The notes beneath the pieces are model-generated. The model did not search any database. It was not told the DNA's origin and saw nothing but the letters and a program-made list of their open reading frames with translations. Below, one piece after another: positions 1 to 11,298 of a DNA stretch of 64,000 bases (position 1 is its first letter; every line of letters begins with the position of its first letter). The stretch covers positions 14,006,745 to 14,070,744 of the forward strand of contig CM037869.1 in the NCBI GenBank assembly GCA_021292105.1, read 5' to 3'. This DNA is from Anadara kagoshimensis (taxonomy: Eukaryota > Mollusca > Bivalvia > Arcoida > Arcidae). A program made the translations under genes and the position numbers.

Positions 1-2300
1 ACTGTGGTATTTACCCTCATTTACAATATACATACTTACGTGAATGTAGTTTACCACGATTTTAGTAAACGATAGTTTTGTAAATGTTGGTCGGTCGGAC
101 AGTTTTTACTGTGGAATTTACCCTCATTTACAATATACATACTTACGTGAATGTAGTGTAACGCGAATTTAGTAAACGATAGTTTGTAAATGTTGGTCGG
201 TCGGACATTATTTACTGTGGTATTTACCCTCATTTACAATATATACTTACGTGAATGTAGTGTAACGCGAATTTAGTAAACGATAGTTTGTAAATGTTGG
301 TCGATCGGACAGTATTTACTGTGGTATTTAACCTCATTTACAATATACATACTTAGGTGAATGTAGACAGTTTTAGTAAACGATAGTTTTGTAAATGTTG
401 GTCGGTCAGACAGTATTTACTGTGGTATTTACCCTCTTTTACAATATCTATACTTACGTGAATGTAGTTTACCACGATATTAGTAAACGATAGTTTGTAA
501 ATGTTGGTCGATCGGACAGTTTTTACTGTGGAATTTACCCTCATTTACAATATATATACTTTCGTGAATGTAGTTTACAGCGATTTTAGTAAATGATAGT
601 TTGTGAATGTTGGTCGGTCGGACAGTTTTTACCGTGGAATTTACCCTCATTTACAATATACATACTTTCGTGAATGTAGTTTACGACGATTTTAGTAAAT
701 GATAGTTTGTAAATGTTGGTCGGTCGGACAGTATTTACTGTGGTATTTACCCACATTTACAATACACATACTTTCGTGAATGTAGTTTACCACGATTTTA
801 GTAAAGGATAGTTTGTAAATGTTGGTCGGTCGGACAGTATTTACTGTGGAATTTACCCTCATTTACAATACACATACTTTCGTGAATGTAGTTAACCACG
901 ATTTTAGAAAATGATAGTTTTGTAAATGTTGGTCGGTCGGACAGTACTTACTGTGGTATTTACCCTCATTTACAATATCTGTAATTACGTGAATGTAGTT
1001 TACCACGATTTTTGTAAACGATAGTTTGTAAATGTTGGTCGATCCGACAGTATTTACTCTGGTATTTACCCTCATTTACAATATCTGTAATTACGTGAAT
1101 GTAGTTTACCACGATTTTTGTAAACGATAGTTTGTAAATGTCGATCGATCGGACAGTATTTACTGTGGTATTTACCCTCATCTACAATATCTGTAATTAC
1201 GTGAATGTAGTTTACCATGATTTTTGTAAACGATAGTTTGTAAATGTTGGTCGATCCGACAGTATTTACTCTGGTATTTACCCTCATTTACAATATCTGT
1301 AATTACGTGAATGTAGTTTACCACGATTTTTGTAAACGATAGTTTGTAAATGTCGATCGATCGGACAGTATTTACTGTGGTATTTACCCTCATCTACAAT
1401 ATCTGTAATTACGTGAATGTAGTTTACCATGATTTTAGTAAATGATAGTTTGTAAATGTTTGGTCGATCGGACATTTTTTTACTGTGGTATTTACCCTCA
1501 TTTACAATATCTGTAATTATGTGAATGTAGTTTACCACGATTTTAGTAAATGATAGTTTGTAAATGTTGGTCGATCGGACAGTTTTTACTGTGGTATTTA
1601 CCCTCATTTACAATATCTGTAATTACGTGAATGTAGTTTACCACGATTTTAGTAAATGATAGTTTGTAAATGTTTGGTCGATCGGACAGTTTTTTATTGT
1701 GGTATTTACCCTCATTTACAATATCTGTAATTACGTGAATGTAGTTTATCACGATTTTAGTAAATGATAGTTTGTAAATGTTGGTCGATCGGACGGTTTT
1801 TACTGTGGTATTTACCCTCATTTACAATATCTGTACTTACGTGAATGTAGTTTACCATGATTTTAGTAAACGATAGTTTGTAAATGTTGGTCTATCGGAC
1901 TGTATTTACTGTGGTATTTACCCTTTTTACGATATACATGTTTACGTGAATGTAGTTCACCACGATTCTCGTAAACGATAGTTTGTAAATGTTGGTCGGT
2001 CGGACAGTATTTTCTGTGGTATTTACCCTTTTTTTACGATATGTATTTACTGTGGTATTTACCCTCATTTACAATATACATACTTGCGTGAATGTAGTTT
2101 ACCACGATTTTAGTAAATGATAGTTTGTAAATGTTGATCGATCGGAGAGTATTTACTGTGGTATTTACCCTCATTTACAATATACATACTTACGAGAATG
2201 CAGTGTACCACGATTTTATTAAACGATAGTTTTGTAAATGTGTGTTGGTCGGACAGTATCTACTTACGTGAATATAATTTATCAACAGTTTGGAAAACGA
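1..2300. repeat. Satellite array, ~106-bp monomer
   Basis: Head-to-tail tandem repeat of about 21 monomers; the array continues beyond the left edge of the window. Landmarks in each unit are tttaccctcatttacaatat, then acgtgaatgtagtttacc, a block around gtaaacgatagtttgtaaat, and a CG-rich ggtcggtcggac or gatcgatcggac segment. Between about 960 and 1400 successive units start exactly 106 bp apart, and alternate units are nearly identical, so there is a local 212-bp dimer. Units decay after about 2230. The minus-strand reading frames of 60-107 codons across the array are by-products of the repeat, not genes. Confidence 0.95.
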
Positions 2301-2739
2301 TAGTTTTTAAATCTTAGAATAATTCAATTAATCTGTAATATCTGATTAAAACGTAATCGTACAATATATGTTTTGTATATAATTATTATTATTATTATTA
2401 TTATCATTGTTATTTTGTTTTGGTTAAAGGTATTTTTCTGCTATTACTTTTTTTGTAACGTCGGTTAGTTGTTATATCTATACCATACCAAATTTTGATA
2501 TATTTATGTAATGTTCCTTTGTATATACCCCATAAGCTGGGATATGTTACCATTTACATTTACAGACATTCGTCGTATCTTATCTTATTTACTATCTTTT
2601 ATTACATCTTTTTCTTTCTTTTCTTTCTCTTACTTTCATTAATTTTCTTGTATGTATTTAAAATGTGTTCTTTTGGTTTGAAAATTACAATACGTACATT
2701 ATGGCGTTATCTGACTCTTTTTGACACATTTAGGTTCGT
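2301..2739. other. A/T-rich spacer before the LINE, with (TTA)n
   Basis: No gene is visible. The stretch holds a short TTA/ATT microsatellite near 2383-2404 and T-rich sequence. It may include 5' untranslated sequence of the downstream LINE. No ORF1 (coiled-coil or RRM nucleic-acid-binding protein) of an L1-type element can be read here. Confidence 0.5.
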
Positions 2740-2769
2740 TTGTTTGCTAAATACTATACCAATATTAAT

Positions 2770-5700
2770 ATGGCTTTAAGAATTTTATCTTTGAATTGCC
2801 AAGGTCTAGGGGATAATTTTAAGAGAAAAGACGTTTTTCAATATTTGGCAACACTTGACTACAATATATATTGCTTACAGGACACGCATTTACTTCTGAA
2901 AATCAAGCATCTGTTGAAAGGGAATGGGGGTTCTCTTGTATTTTCAATTCCTATAGGTCAAATGCTAGGGGAGTGGCTGTATTTTTCAAAAATAATTTTG
3001 AATTTAAGCTACTTAAATCAAATTGTGACGATGATAATCTAATTTTACTCGAACTTCTGGTTGATGAAAGGAAAATAACACTCGTAAACCTCTATGGACC
3101 AAATAAAGATACTCCCGCCTTTTATAAAATGGTTTTTGATAAAATTGCTGAATTCGAAAATACCGACTTTATAATCTGTGGCGATTTCAATCTTTGCTTA
3201 AATCCCGACCTAGACTCATTTAATTACATCAATATTAACAATCCAAATGCAAGACAGCTTGTGCTAGATTTCATTCAAGAATGCTTTTCGAGAAAATAAC
3301 CCAGATTTAAAACGTTATACTTGGAGGAAGAAAAATCCAGTGAAACAAGCTAGATTAGATATGTTTATTCTAAGTGAAACTTATTCAACTAACAATTATA
3401 CAACATTTATAAAACCTGGATATCGAACGGATCATTCTATAGTACAACTGCAAATAACATTTAATGACTACAAAAAGGGAAGGGGGCTGTGGAAATTTAA
3501 TAAATCCCTGTTACATGATAAACAATATATAGAAACAATTCAAATTCTTATCTCAGAAATAAAAAGACAATATGCACTTCCAGTTTATAATATAGACACT
3601 ATTCTTAATATTTCAAACGAATCTATAGCCTTTTCGATTAATGATCAATTATTCTTAGAAACTTTATTAATGGAAATAAGGGGCAAAACCATCTCATATG
3701 CTAGTTTTAAAAAGAAGCAAAATGAAAAAACGGAAACAATTTTGATAAGTGAAATAAAACAACTCGAAGATCAATTAAATGATAATAATTTCAACAAGTT
3801 AGAGGAAAAAAAGGAAGTGTTACAAAATCTTAGAAAAGACAAAATTAAAAGTTCTTTGGTTAGATCGAGGGTTAAATGGATAATGGAGGGGGAAAAACCA
3901 ACAAAGTATTTTTGCAGTCTAGAAACTAAAAATTTTCAAAATAAAATAATACCTAGAATAGAGAAAGAAAATGGAAACATTATAACAGATCAAAAAGACA
4001 TCTTACAGGAAATAGAATATTTTTATAAAAACCTTTATTCGGAAAACTCAAACATAATAGACGTAGATTTAAATAATTATATTGGATCGTGTAATTTTAA
4101 AAAATTGAATAAAGTTGAATCTGATCGTTTGGAAGGGGTTATAAGTAATAGGGAAGCTTTTGAAACGTTGAAAAAAATGAAAAATGACAAAAGTCCTGGG
4201 TCAGATGGGTTTACTGTAGAATTCTTTAAAATGTTTTGGAAAGATATTGGGGATTTTGTAGTAAGGTCTCTAAATTATGGTTATGAAAATGGGAAACTCT
4301 CAGTAACTCAGCGGGAAGGGATAATAACTTGTATACCAAAAGAGGGAAAACCAAAACATCTCTTAAAAAATTGGAGGCCAATTACACTTTTAAATACAGT
4401 TTATAAAATAGGGTCTGGAGTAATAGCAAATAGAATAAAACCGTTATTGGAAAACATTATTGGCATAGAACAAACTGGTTTCATTTCTGGGAGGTATATT
4501 GGGGAAAACACAAGGCTTATATATGATATAATGCAATATACGGAAGATAAAAATATTCCCGGTCAACTCCTATTAGTAGATTTCGAAAAAGCTTTTGATT
4601 CAATAAGTTGGTCATTTTTACATAAAGTCTTAAACCTATTTAATTTTGGTTCGTCTATACATAAATGGATTAACACATTTTATAAAGACATAAAGTCTGC
4701 AGTAACGCAGGGTGGACATTTAACTTCCTTTTTTGACATAAAAAGAGGTTGTAGGCAAGGGGACCCATTATCACCTTATCTTTTTCTATTGCGTTGAAAT
4801 TCTAGCTATAAAAATTCGAAACAACAAAGATATAAAGGGAATTAAAACTAATACTAAAGAAGTTAAAATATCGTTATTTGCTGATGACACAAGTCTTATT
4901 CTTGATGGCTCAGAACAATCTCTAAGACAAGCGCTTAACGAATTAAATCTTTTTGCGAAAATTTCGGGTCTTAAAATTAATTTAGAAAAAACACAGATAA
5001 TTTGGATAGGTAGTAAGATATATAGTGATGGTAAATTATGTAGAGAATTTAATCTGCATTGGGGGGATACTAGGTTCACGTTACTTGGGATGATATTTGA
5101 TGTTGACTTGCAAAAAATGCCTCATATAAACTTTGGTAAAAAAGTGAATAATATCAAATCACAGATAAATTTTTGGAAAAAACAAAAACTTACACCTATT
5201 GGGAAAATCACAATTATTAAAACTCTGCTCATTGCTCAGTTAAATCACCTATTTATTTCATTGCCAAATCCAAGCCAAAACTTTATTAATGAACTAAATA
5301 CAATTTTTTATAACTTTATTTGGAATGGGGTTACTCATAGAATAAAAAAAGATGTTATTGTAAAAGAATATGAAGAAGGTGGTTTAAAAATGATCGATTT
5401 GATCCCATATATAAATGCTTTAAAAACAACCTGGATTAAAAAATATTGCATACAAAGGGTTCCTGGTGTAATATCTTAGAATGTTACATAGATACAGGGA
5501 GATTTTTTAGCGTAGGAAATGAATTTATCGTAAAGAACATGAAATACTTTAAAAATGACTTCTGGACAGATGTGTTTAAGGCTTGGATACTATTGACAAA
5601 CAATATTAAAAAACTAAGAATATTCAAAAACGCAGCTGAAAGTTATCTTTGGTATAATAGTGATATTATTATTGGAAATAGTTGTATTTACATTAAGAAA

Positions 5701-6528
5701 TTATACGAAAAAGGGGTAATATTTATCAATGATCTACTTGATACTGATGGGCAATTTTTAAGCCTGCAAGATTTTATTCGGAAATATAACTACAACATAC
5801 ATTATCTTCACTATACTGGAATAATTGAATCGGTAAAACATATGCTGAGAAAAAACAATGAATATTGTCTGTCTAAATCTGAAACTCCTTTCATTCCTAA
5901 CAATCTTAAGATACTATTTAAAAATGAAAAGGGCTCGAGGGACATGTATAAAATCTTGAAGCAAAATAATATCTTACCTACTTCACGGCAAAAATGGCAA
6001 AGCATTTTTGATAATTTAACTGAAAATGATTGGAAACAAATATACAAAATAATTCACCTGACTACTATAAATTCTAAAATACAATGGTTCCAATACAGAA
6101 TAATCCATAATATAATTGCTACAAACTCTTTTTTGTTTAAAATAGGTATTAAAACAGAGGCTCTGTGTAGTTTTTGTAAACAGGAAAGTGAAACAGTTAT
6201 TCATCTCTTTTGGGAATGCGACATAGTACAACAATTTTTAGAAGACTTAGAAAACTATTTTTTATCGAATGGTATTTTGTTAGATCTAACAAAAATGAGT
6301 TTAATTTTTGGATATTTCAGATCGTTTAATAGAGTTAAAAATTTTATCCTTATGCATGTAAAATATTACATTTATAAAACCCGTTGTACTGGTAAAAAAC
6401 TGTCTCTTGAAAAGTTTAAATATATTTTAAAAGATGTGTATTACATCGAAAAAGAAATAGCAATAGGCAAAAATAAGTTAGAAAATTTTGAAAGAGAATG
6501 GCAACACATTCACCGTATTGTTATATAG
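2770..6528 (+). pseudogene. LINE ORF2 (endonuclease-reverse transcriptase), four frameshifts
   Basis: The product would nick target DNA and copy LINE RNA in place. The start MALRILSLNCQG at 2770 is the canonical endonuclease N-terminus. Endonuclease motifs QDTH, GDFNL (about 3180) and YRTDHSIV (about 3425) are visible. RT runs from about 4080, with NWRPITLLN, a GRYIGENTRLIYD block, VDFEKAFDS, GCRQGDPLSPYL and the catalytic FADDTS (about 4875-4892). A CX2C...H...C knuckle (CSFCKQ...HLFWEC) lies near 6165-6220. The frame breaks at about 2886, 3285, 4795 and 5460, each by a single-base shift, so the element is not autonomous in this form. The close amino-acid fit either side of each break suggests a fairly young copy, or sequencing indels in homopolymers. 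Confidence 0.87.
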
Positions 6529-6565
6529 AACAAAAAGAACAATCTTGTATCATAATGTGAAAATC

Positions 6566-6569
<4 letters not shown>

Positions 6570-6636
<67 letters not shown>

Positions 6637-6644
6637 TCTCTTTC
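6570..6644. repeat. (CT)n microsatellite in LINE 3' region
   Basis: About 75 bp of nearly pure CT dinucleotides directly after the ORF2 stop. It probably arose within the element's 3' untranslated region. Confidence 0.95.
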
Positions 6645-6759
6645 TAAAACTATTCAATATATATGTTAATCAAAATATTTGTAATGTTGTATTATCGTCT
6701 TTTTGTGTTATGTATATATTGAATATGAAATAAAGAAAATAAATATAAAAAAAAAAAAG

Positions 6760-7049
6760 TTTCTATGATCCTGAACAGGCTTATGATGTACCATTATTTA
6801 TTTATTTATTAAAAATATAAAATATCTATTTATTTATTTATTTATTAAATATTAAAACTTAAACGATCGGTGGTAAAATTTTACTTAAAATGTTATTTTT
6901 CAAAATTAGATAATATTGCTAGTTATTAGTCTATTAATACTCCCGTAACTCTAGTTTTTATACATAATTATCTTTTCACAATCAGTTTACCTATGTGAAA
7001 TTCTAAATCCAAGACAACATCAAACGATTCAGATAGTATATTTACAGGT
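6760..7049. repeat. Left arm of long inverted repeat, distal piece
   Basis: Reverse complement of about 43830-44110, including the TTTA-rich tract and the gatcggtggtaaaattttac block. It is separated from the rest of its arm (10018-10360) by the LINE at 7050-10017. It is noncoding. Confidence 0.85.
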
Positions 7050-10017
7050 TGTAGTAGTAGTAGTATAATATTTATTAAAGTGTCACATGCCAACATACAG
7101 ATATTACACATAAGAATAAATATTATGTACATTATATAAAAACAGGTTTTAAAATATATGGTACCCTGCCTATAAAGGCATACGAGACACTGGCAAAATA
7201 GCTATATACAATAAAAATCACACGTATCAGAGAAAAATGCTAATAAATTAATCAATATAAAACAGATTTCCGTCGTTTAAACATTAAATTTAAAGTTTTG
7301 GCTAAAATAATTTCTACATCATCATCATTCATAATCAATAAAAATTTACTTAAACTGTCCAAGCTGTAAAAAAGATTGTTCTTGTTATACATATAGTTAA
7401 ACATATCATATCTAATATCATCATAAAAAGGACACTCAATTAAAAAATGTTGTTCAGATTCAACCATATTAAAATCACAATATTTACAAATTCTATCACA
7501 GACTGGTATTTTTGGCTTGGCATATCTGCCGGTTTCAATCTCGAGTGGTAAGGATTCACATCTAAAGTTTGATAGTATTTTCCGTTGGTCTCTAAATTTT
7601 ACACATTTCACATAATTACTTACATTTAAGGAATTTTTAAATTGTCGGAATGTACGTAACTTATTTCCATTTTCACAATTTCTATCATTAAAAAATATCA
7701 GTAACCCATTTTTCACAATCTAAAACACATAATTTCTCTTTTAAAATACACATTTGGTTAAAATTAGTTAAAGAATAAAACTCTTGATTGCACACATTTA
7801 GATTATTTAAAAAAAATATTCTGGAATGCCAAGATCTACTCTTATGCCTACTAGCACTAAAATTTTAAAAACTAGACGGTCTTGTGGTAAGACACGCAAT
7901 TTAACATACAGGCGTGCAGCTTCGATTTTTTGTTTTGTGTCGACCGATATCCATCCCATATCTCCTCTAACTGCAAGATTCTATGCGTTTTTCGATGCCC
8001 CTAGGAAATATTTACAAGCTCTGTGTTGAATCACTTCAAGTTCCTTATATGTATTAATGCCCCAAATACTATATCCATATAACAGAACAGGTTGCACAAG
8101 AGATTCATAAAGTTTCGTATAAACGGTATAATCCCTTCCTCCGCATAATAGAAATTTGTTGTACAAAACTGAGAGGGCTCTACTGGCAGATTTCTTTATT
8201 TCTTGAATAGTAAACTTCCAGTTAAGAGTATCACATAACCATAATCCTAAATATCTGTATTTCGTGTCGTAGTCCAATTTTGTATCACCATAATACATGT
8301 CCTTGTCTGATCGTGGAGTAGGATTTCTAAAATGTAAGCTTTTTCTTTTTTCGAAATTCACTGATAAACGCCATTTGCTACACCAGTTTCTGACATCATC
8401 AATCATGTGTTGTAGACTATGTTCATCGGGTGCCAATAACACGATATCATCGGCGTACAATAATATGGATATTAGTTGATCTTCATTTTCCTGAACACCA
8501 ATGTTTAAACTGTTTATATCGTCCACCAAGTCGTTGATGTATATAGAGAAAAGTGTTGGTGATAACTTACAACCTTGTTTAACTCCTTGGTGTACTCCAA
8601 ACATATCAGTTAATAGTCCGTTGATTTTAATAGAGCATTTAACATCACAATATAGCGACTTTACAGCGGATAAAAAGCGACCCGAAATTCCTACTTGCTG
8701 CATTTAAAATATAACATGTCCTGGTTTACTGTATCAAATGCCTTTTTTCAAGTCAATAAAACACGCAAATGTCTGTTTACGTTCGAGTTTACGAGAGTTT
8801 ATGATTTCTGTAATTGAGTAAAGATGTTCAATACAACTTCTTTCTGTTCTAAATCCGTTCTGTTCGTCCGCTAGTAGCTGATTGTCCTCCAAGTACGATG
8901 AAAGCCTTTTATTTAAAATATCAGAGTATATTTTGCATGGTACCGATATAAGTGCTATGCCTCTGTATCCTAGTGGATCGGTTGGTTCTTTATTTGGTTT
9001 CCAGATTGGGTTAATCATGCTTTTACACCATTCTTCGGGAACTTTTCCGGTCTGAAAGCAGTAGGAGATTATTTTATATAAAATATTTATACAATAGTCA
9101 TTCTTTAAAAATTCTGCCGCGATTTCATCTAGACCGACTGTTTTATTTAATTTGGCTCTATAAACTGCATCTCTGACTTCGCTGAAATCTATGTCGTTGT
9201 TAAGGATAGAAATGTCATTATTTACACGGTTTCTATTTAAATCATAATTTAACTGAATATCAGAGTTATCGCTACCATCGTTATACAATTTTTCAAATGA
9301 TGATTTCCAAGTGTCCATCACTGTATCTATATCGGTACACATTTCACCAGTTTCACTACGTATTTCCCATGGAATGTCAATTTTGCGCTCATTTGCTATT
9401 CCGATTTACCAATGCTCTTCCAGAAGTTCCTTGAGTTGGGCTGTTGATATTGGTCAAGTAGTTCATTTTGTTGTTGTAACTGAAAGCGACGTTTTTCTTT
9501 CTTAAGTGTTTTGTCAAATATATTTCGCGCATCACAAAACTCCGTACGCAGTAATCGTTTTGAACATTTATTCCCTTTGAATTTCAACCAATTATTTTCT
9601 TTCTCGCAAGCTGTGTTCCAAAGTCTTTGTAGTTCATTATTCCAGTACGGTTTCCTTCTGCTTTTACTTTGTTTATATTGATAACGTGGTTTTATTTCCG
9701 GTAATTTGGACTCTACTTCTGTTTTAACGAATTTTAAAAACTCACCGTATGCGTTATCCAGATCCTTTGTAACACGAATTTCACTTTCGATTCTCTCTAT
9801 TGTACTTTGTATATCATTAAAAATATTATCATTACACATAAAATTATCGGGAAGCACACGTTTGAAACTCCTTGGTGCTCGAACATGTTCACGAGATTGG
9901 GTAAAGTTCGTGTTGGTTGTTCATAAACCACATTAAATTTCAATTTGAATTCTATCAAAGAGTGATCTGGCACTTTTACATTTTCATTTAAAAACAATAG
10001 ATTTCTGTTGTCATAAA
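7050..10017 (-). mobile_element. 5'-truncated non-LTR retrotransposon (not L1 type)
   Basis: Minus-strand LINE whose 3' end is a (TAC)n-type tail (gtagtagtag on the plus strand at 7051) rather than poly(A). It begins inside the C-terminal part of the endonuclease (PDHSLIEFKLKF). The insertion splits a block that is continuous at 43830-43850, giving an empty-site comparison: aggt occurs on both sides (7046-7049 and 10018-10021), consistent with a 4-bp target duplication. The word tgtcataaaa occurs both at the LINE 5' end (10009-10018) and in the adjoining flank, so the truncation may have resolved by microhomology. RT features suggest a Jockey/CR1/RTE-like group; I cannot place the clade. Confidence 0.85.
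7252..9997 (-). pseudogene. LINE reverse transcriptase ORF, broken
   Basis: Read on the minus strand, the parts in order are the end of the endonuclease (PDHSLIEFKL, about 9950), a Lys-rich linker (9396-9857), RT fingers/palm (PIWKPNK, YRGIALISVPCKIYS, EQNGFRTERSCIEH), CFIDLKKGI with a frameshift near 8745, VKQGCKLSPTLFSIYINDL, and the catalytic YADDIVLLAPD (about 8440). A C-terminal CX2C...H...C knuckle (CKYCDF...HFLIECP) lies near 7430-7500. Frame breaks occur near 9880, 9400, 8745 and 7720, and an in-frame TAG interrupts SKNA/NLAVRGD near 7983. It is not active. Confidence 0.85.
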
Positions 10018-10360
10018 AGGTGTCATAAAATTACTCTATCCGACACCTGTCAATCAATTTTGTTAATTGTAAGAACACATCTTGTTGATTAAAGGTACGG
10101 GTCTCAATCTAAGGAATGTCAAATAAACAAACATTTTATCAAGGTGGACTAATAATAATTTGCTTAATTATTGGTAGGTGTCAGTACTTAATCAAATGAA
10201 TTTATCGTGAAATATAAAAGAATTTTTAGCTGGTTCATTATATAAGTAATGTAGATAAATAGTATTCTGTGGGGTCTGCTTACTTAAATGACGTCACATA
10301 TTTCAGTTTGGAGAATAATATATTTAAAAATCAAAAATCGTTACAGGTACTCTTTAAAGC
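10018..10360. repeat. Left arm of long inverted repeat, proximal piece
   Basis: Reverse complement of about 43365-43840: the block with gacacctgtcaatcaa, cttaattattggtaggtgtc and tggggtctgcttacttaaatgacgtcac, ending in gttacaggtactcttta. An internal segment of roughly 110 bp present at 43400-43530 is missing here. Noncoding. Confidence 0.85.
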
Positions 10361-11298
10361 ATTTTTATTGGTCAGATTTTTCTGTTACGTTAGTATGAAT
10401 GGATTGGCTCTCACTTCAGATTGCGTACAGAGACATTTGGATTCCTAAGTCGTAGCGTTGCTTTTTTTACTTGCCACGGCTGTATTGCTGTTTAAATTGT
10501 TGAACAATTTCTAAAAATTGAATTATAAGAAATGAAATTAATTTTTCATTTGTTATAAAATAATGAAAGAATTGGACAATATGCACACGTAAATTAAATC
10601 GCGTATCATTCCTATAGTATTATTAACATTTAACGATATAATATCAATAAATGGTTACACAGCCAACAAAATAATGAAGACCAAAGAAGAAAATACAGAT
10701 AATGTGACCACCGATTATATGTCTGATTGTAGGCAGGCACTGGTGTAAATTCACAGTGTCGTGGTTATAATTCCCTTGATGGGCTCTCAGCTATCCAACT
10801 TATTTTACAACTACTGACATATTTACGCGCAAAAGTAAATTTTTAAATTTGTATTACTATGGAAAACAGGCTAATTTGAACATGGAATATTGTAAGTTAC
10901 GTGCATAGAAAAATTAATAGTGCATATTTATTCATTATTCAAAGACCTAACTAAAAGTATATTTTTTCAATACTGCATGTTTTGGTTAACGTCTGTATAC
11001 AGAAAAAAAGTCACATATGTGACAGAAAATATGTATTCCATCTAACCATTGGGCCCCTAAATTGAATAAATGGTGGCTAAAATTTACATTTCACCTGTGT
11101 GATTGAATCCAGAAAATTCACACCTGGATGACTTACTTATAACAAAAAGATAATAAGGAACCTAATAGGAGTATTTATACTTAACCATTTTTATTTTCTT
11201 GAAAAAATGGCAAAAATTAGTATATGTACACACTCAAAATTTATTCGCTATATATGTATGTTAAAAAAGCTGTTATTGAGAGTATGTATTTTACGTAC
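10361..11298. other. No gene seen; terminal SLC17 exon expected but absent
   Basis: In copy B the last exon lies 370 bp after exon 8. The equivalent stretch downstream of copy A contains no reading frame resembling LSREEWKTVF on the minus strand, no repeat I recognise, and only A/T-rich sequence. Confidence 0.6.

Larger units (their letters stand above)
2740..6759 (+). mobile_element. L1/Tx1-like non-LTR retrotransposon, degraded, ORF2 only
   Basis: The element carries an apurinic-type endonuclease, a reverse transcriptase and a C-terminal zinc-knuckle region, followed by a (CT)n tract, an AATAAA at 6728-6733 and a 3' poly(A) run ending at 6759. The strong GCRQGDPLSPYLF and WNG...GGLKMIDL blocks match the L1/Tx1 group. 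The element stops exactly where sequence shared with 44110 begins, which fixes the 3' insertion boundary. No ORF1 is present, so it is 5' truncated or its ORF1 is unrecognisable. A target-site duplication could not be paired because the left flank is satellite and divergent spacer. Confidence 0.88.

Noticed and set aside
51-1821. Series of minus-strand frames of 60-107 codons in the first 2 kb
   Set aside because: They repeat with the 106-bp satellite period; the apparent proteins are shifted copies of one repeat translation.
4786-6234. Minus-strand frames inside the first LINE
   Set aside because: Shadows of the plus-strand ORF2, which has clear RT motifs.
7826-8707. Plus-strand frames of 60-68 codons
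   Set aside because: They are antisense shadows of the minus-strand LINE reverse transcriptase.
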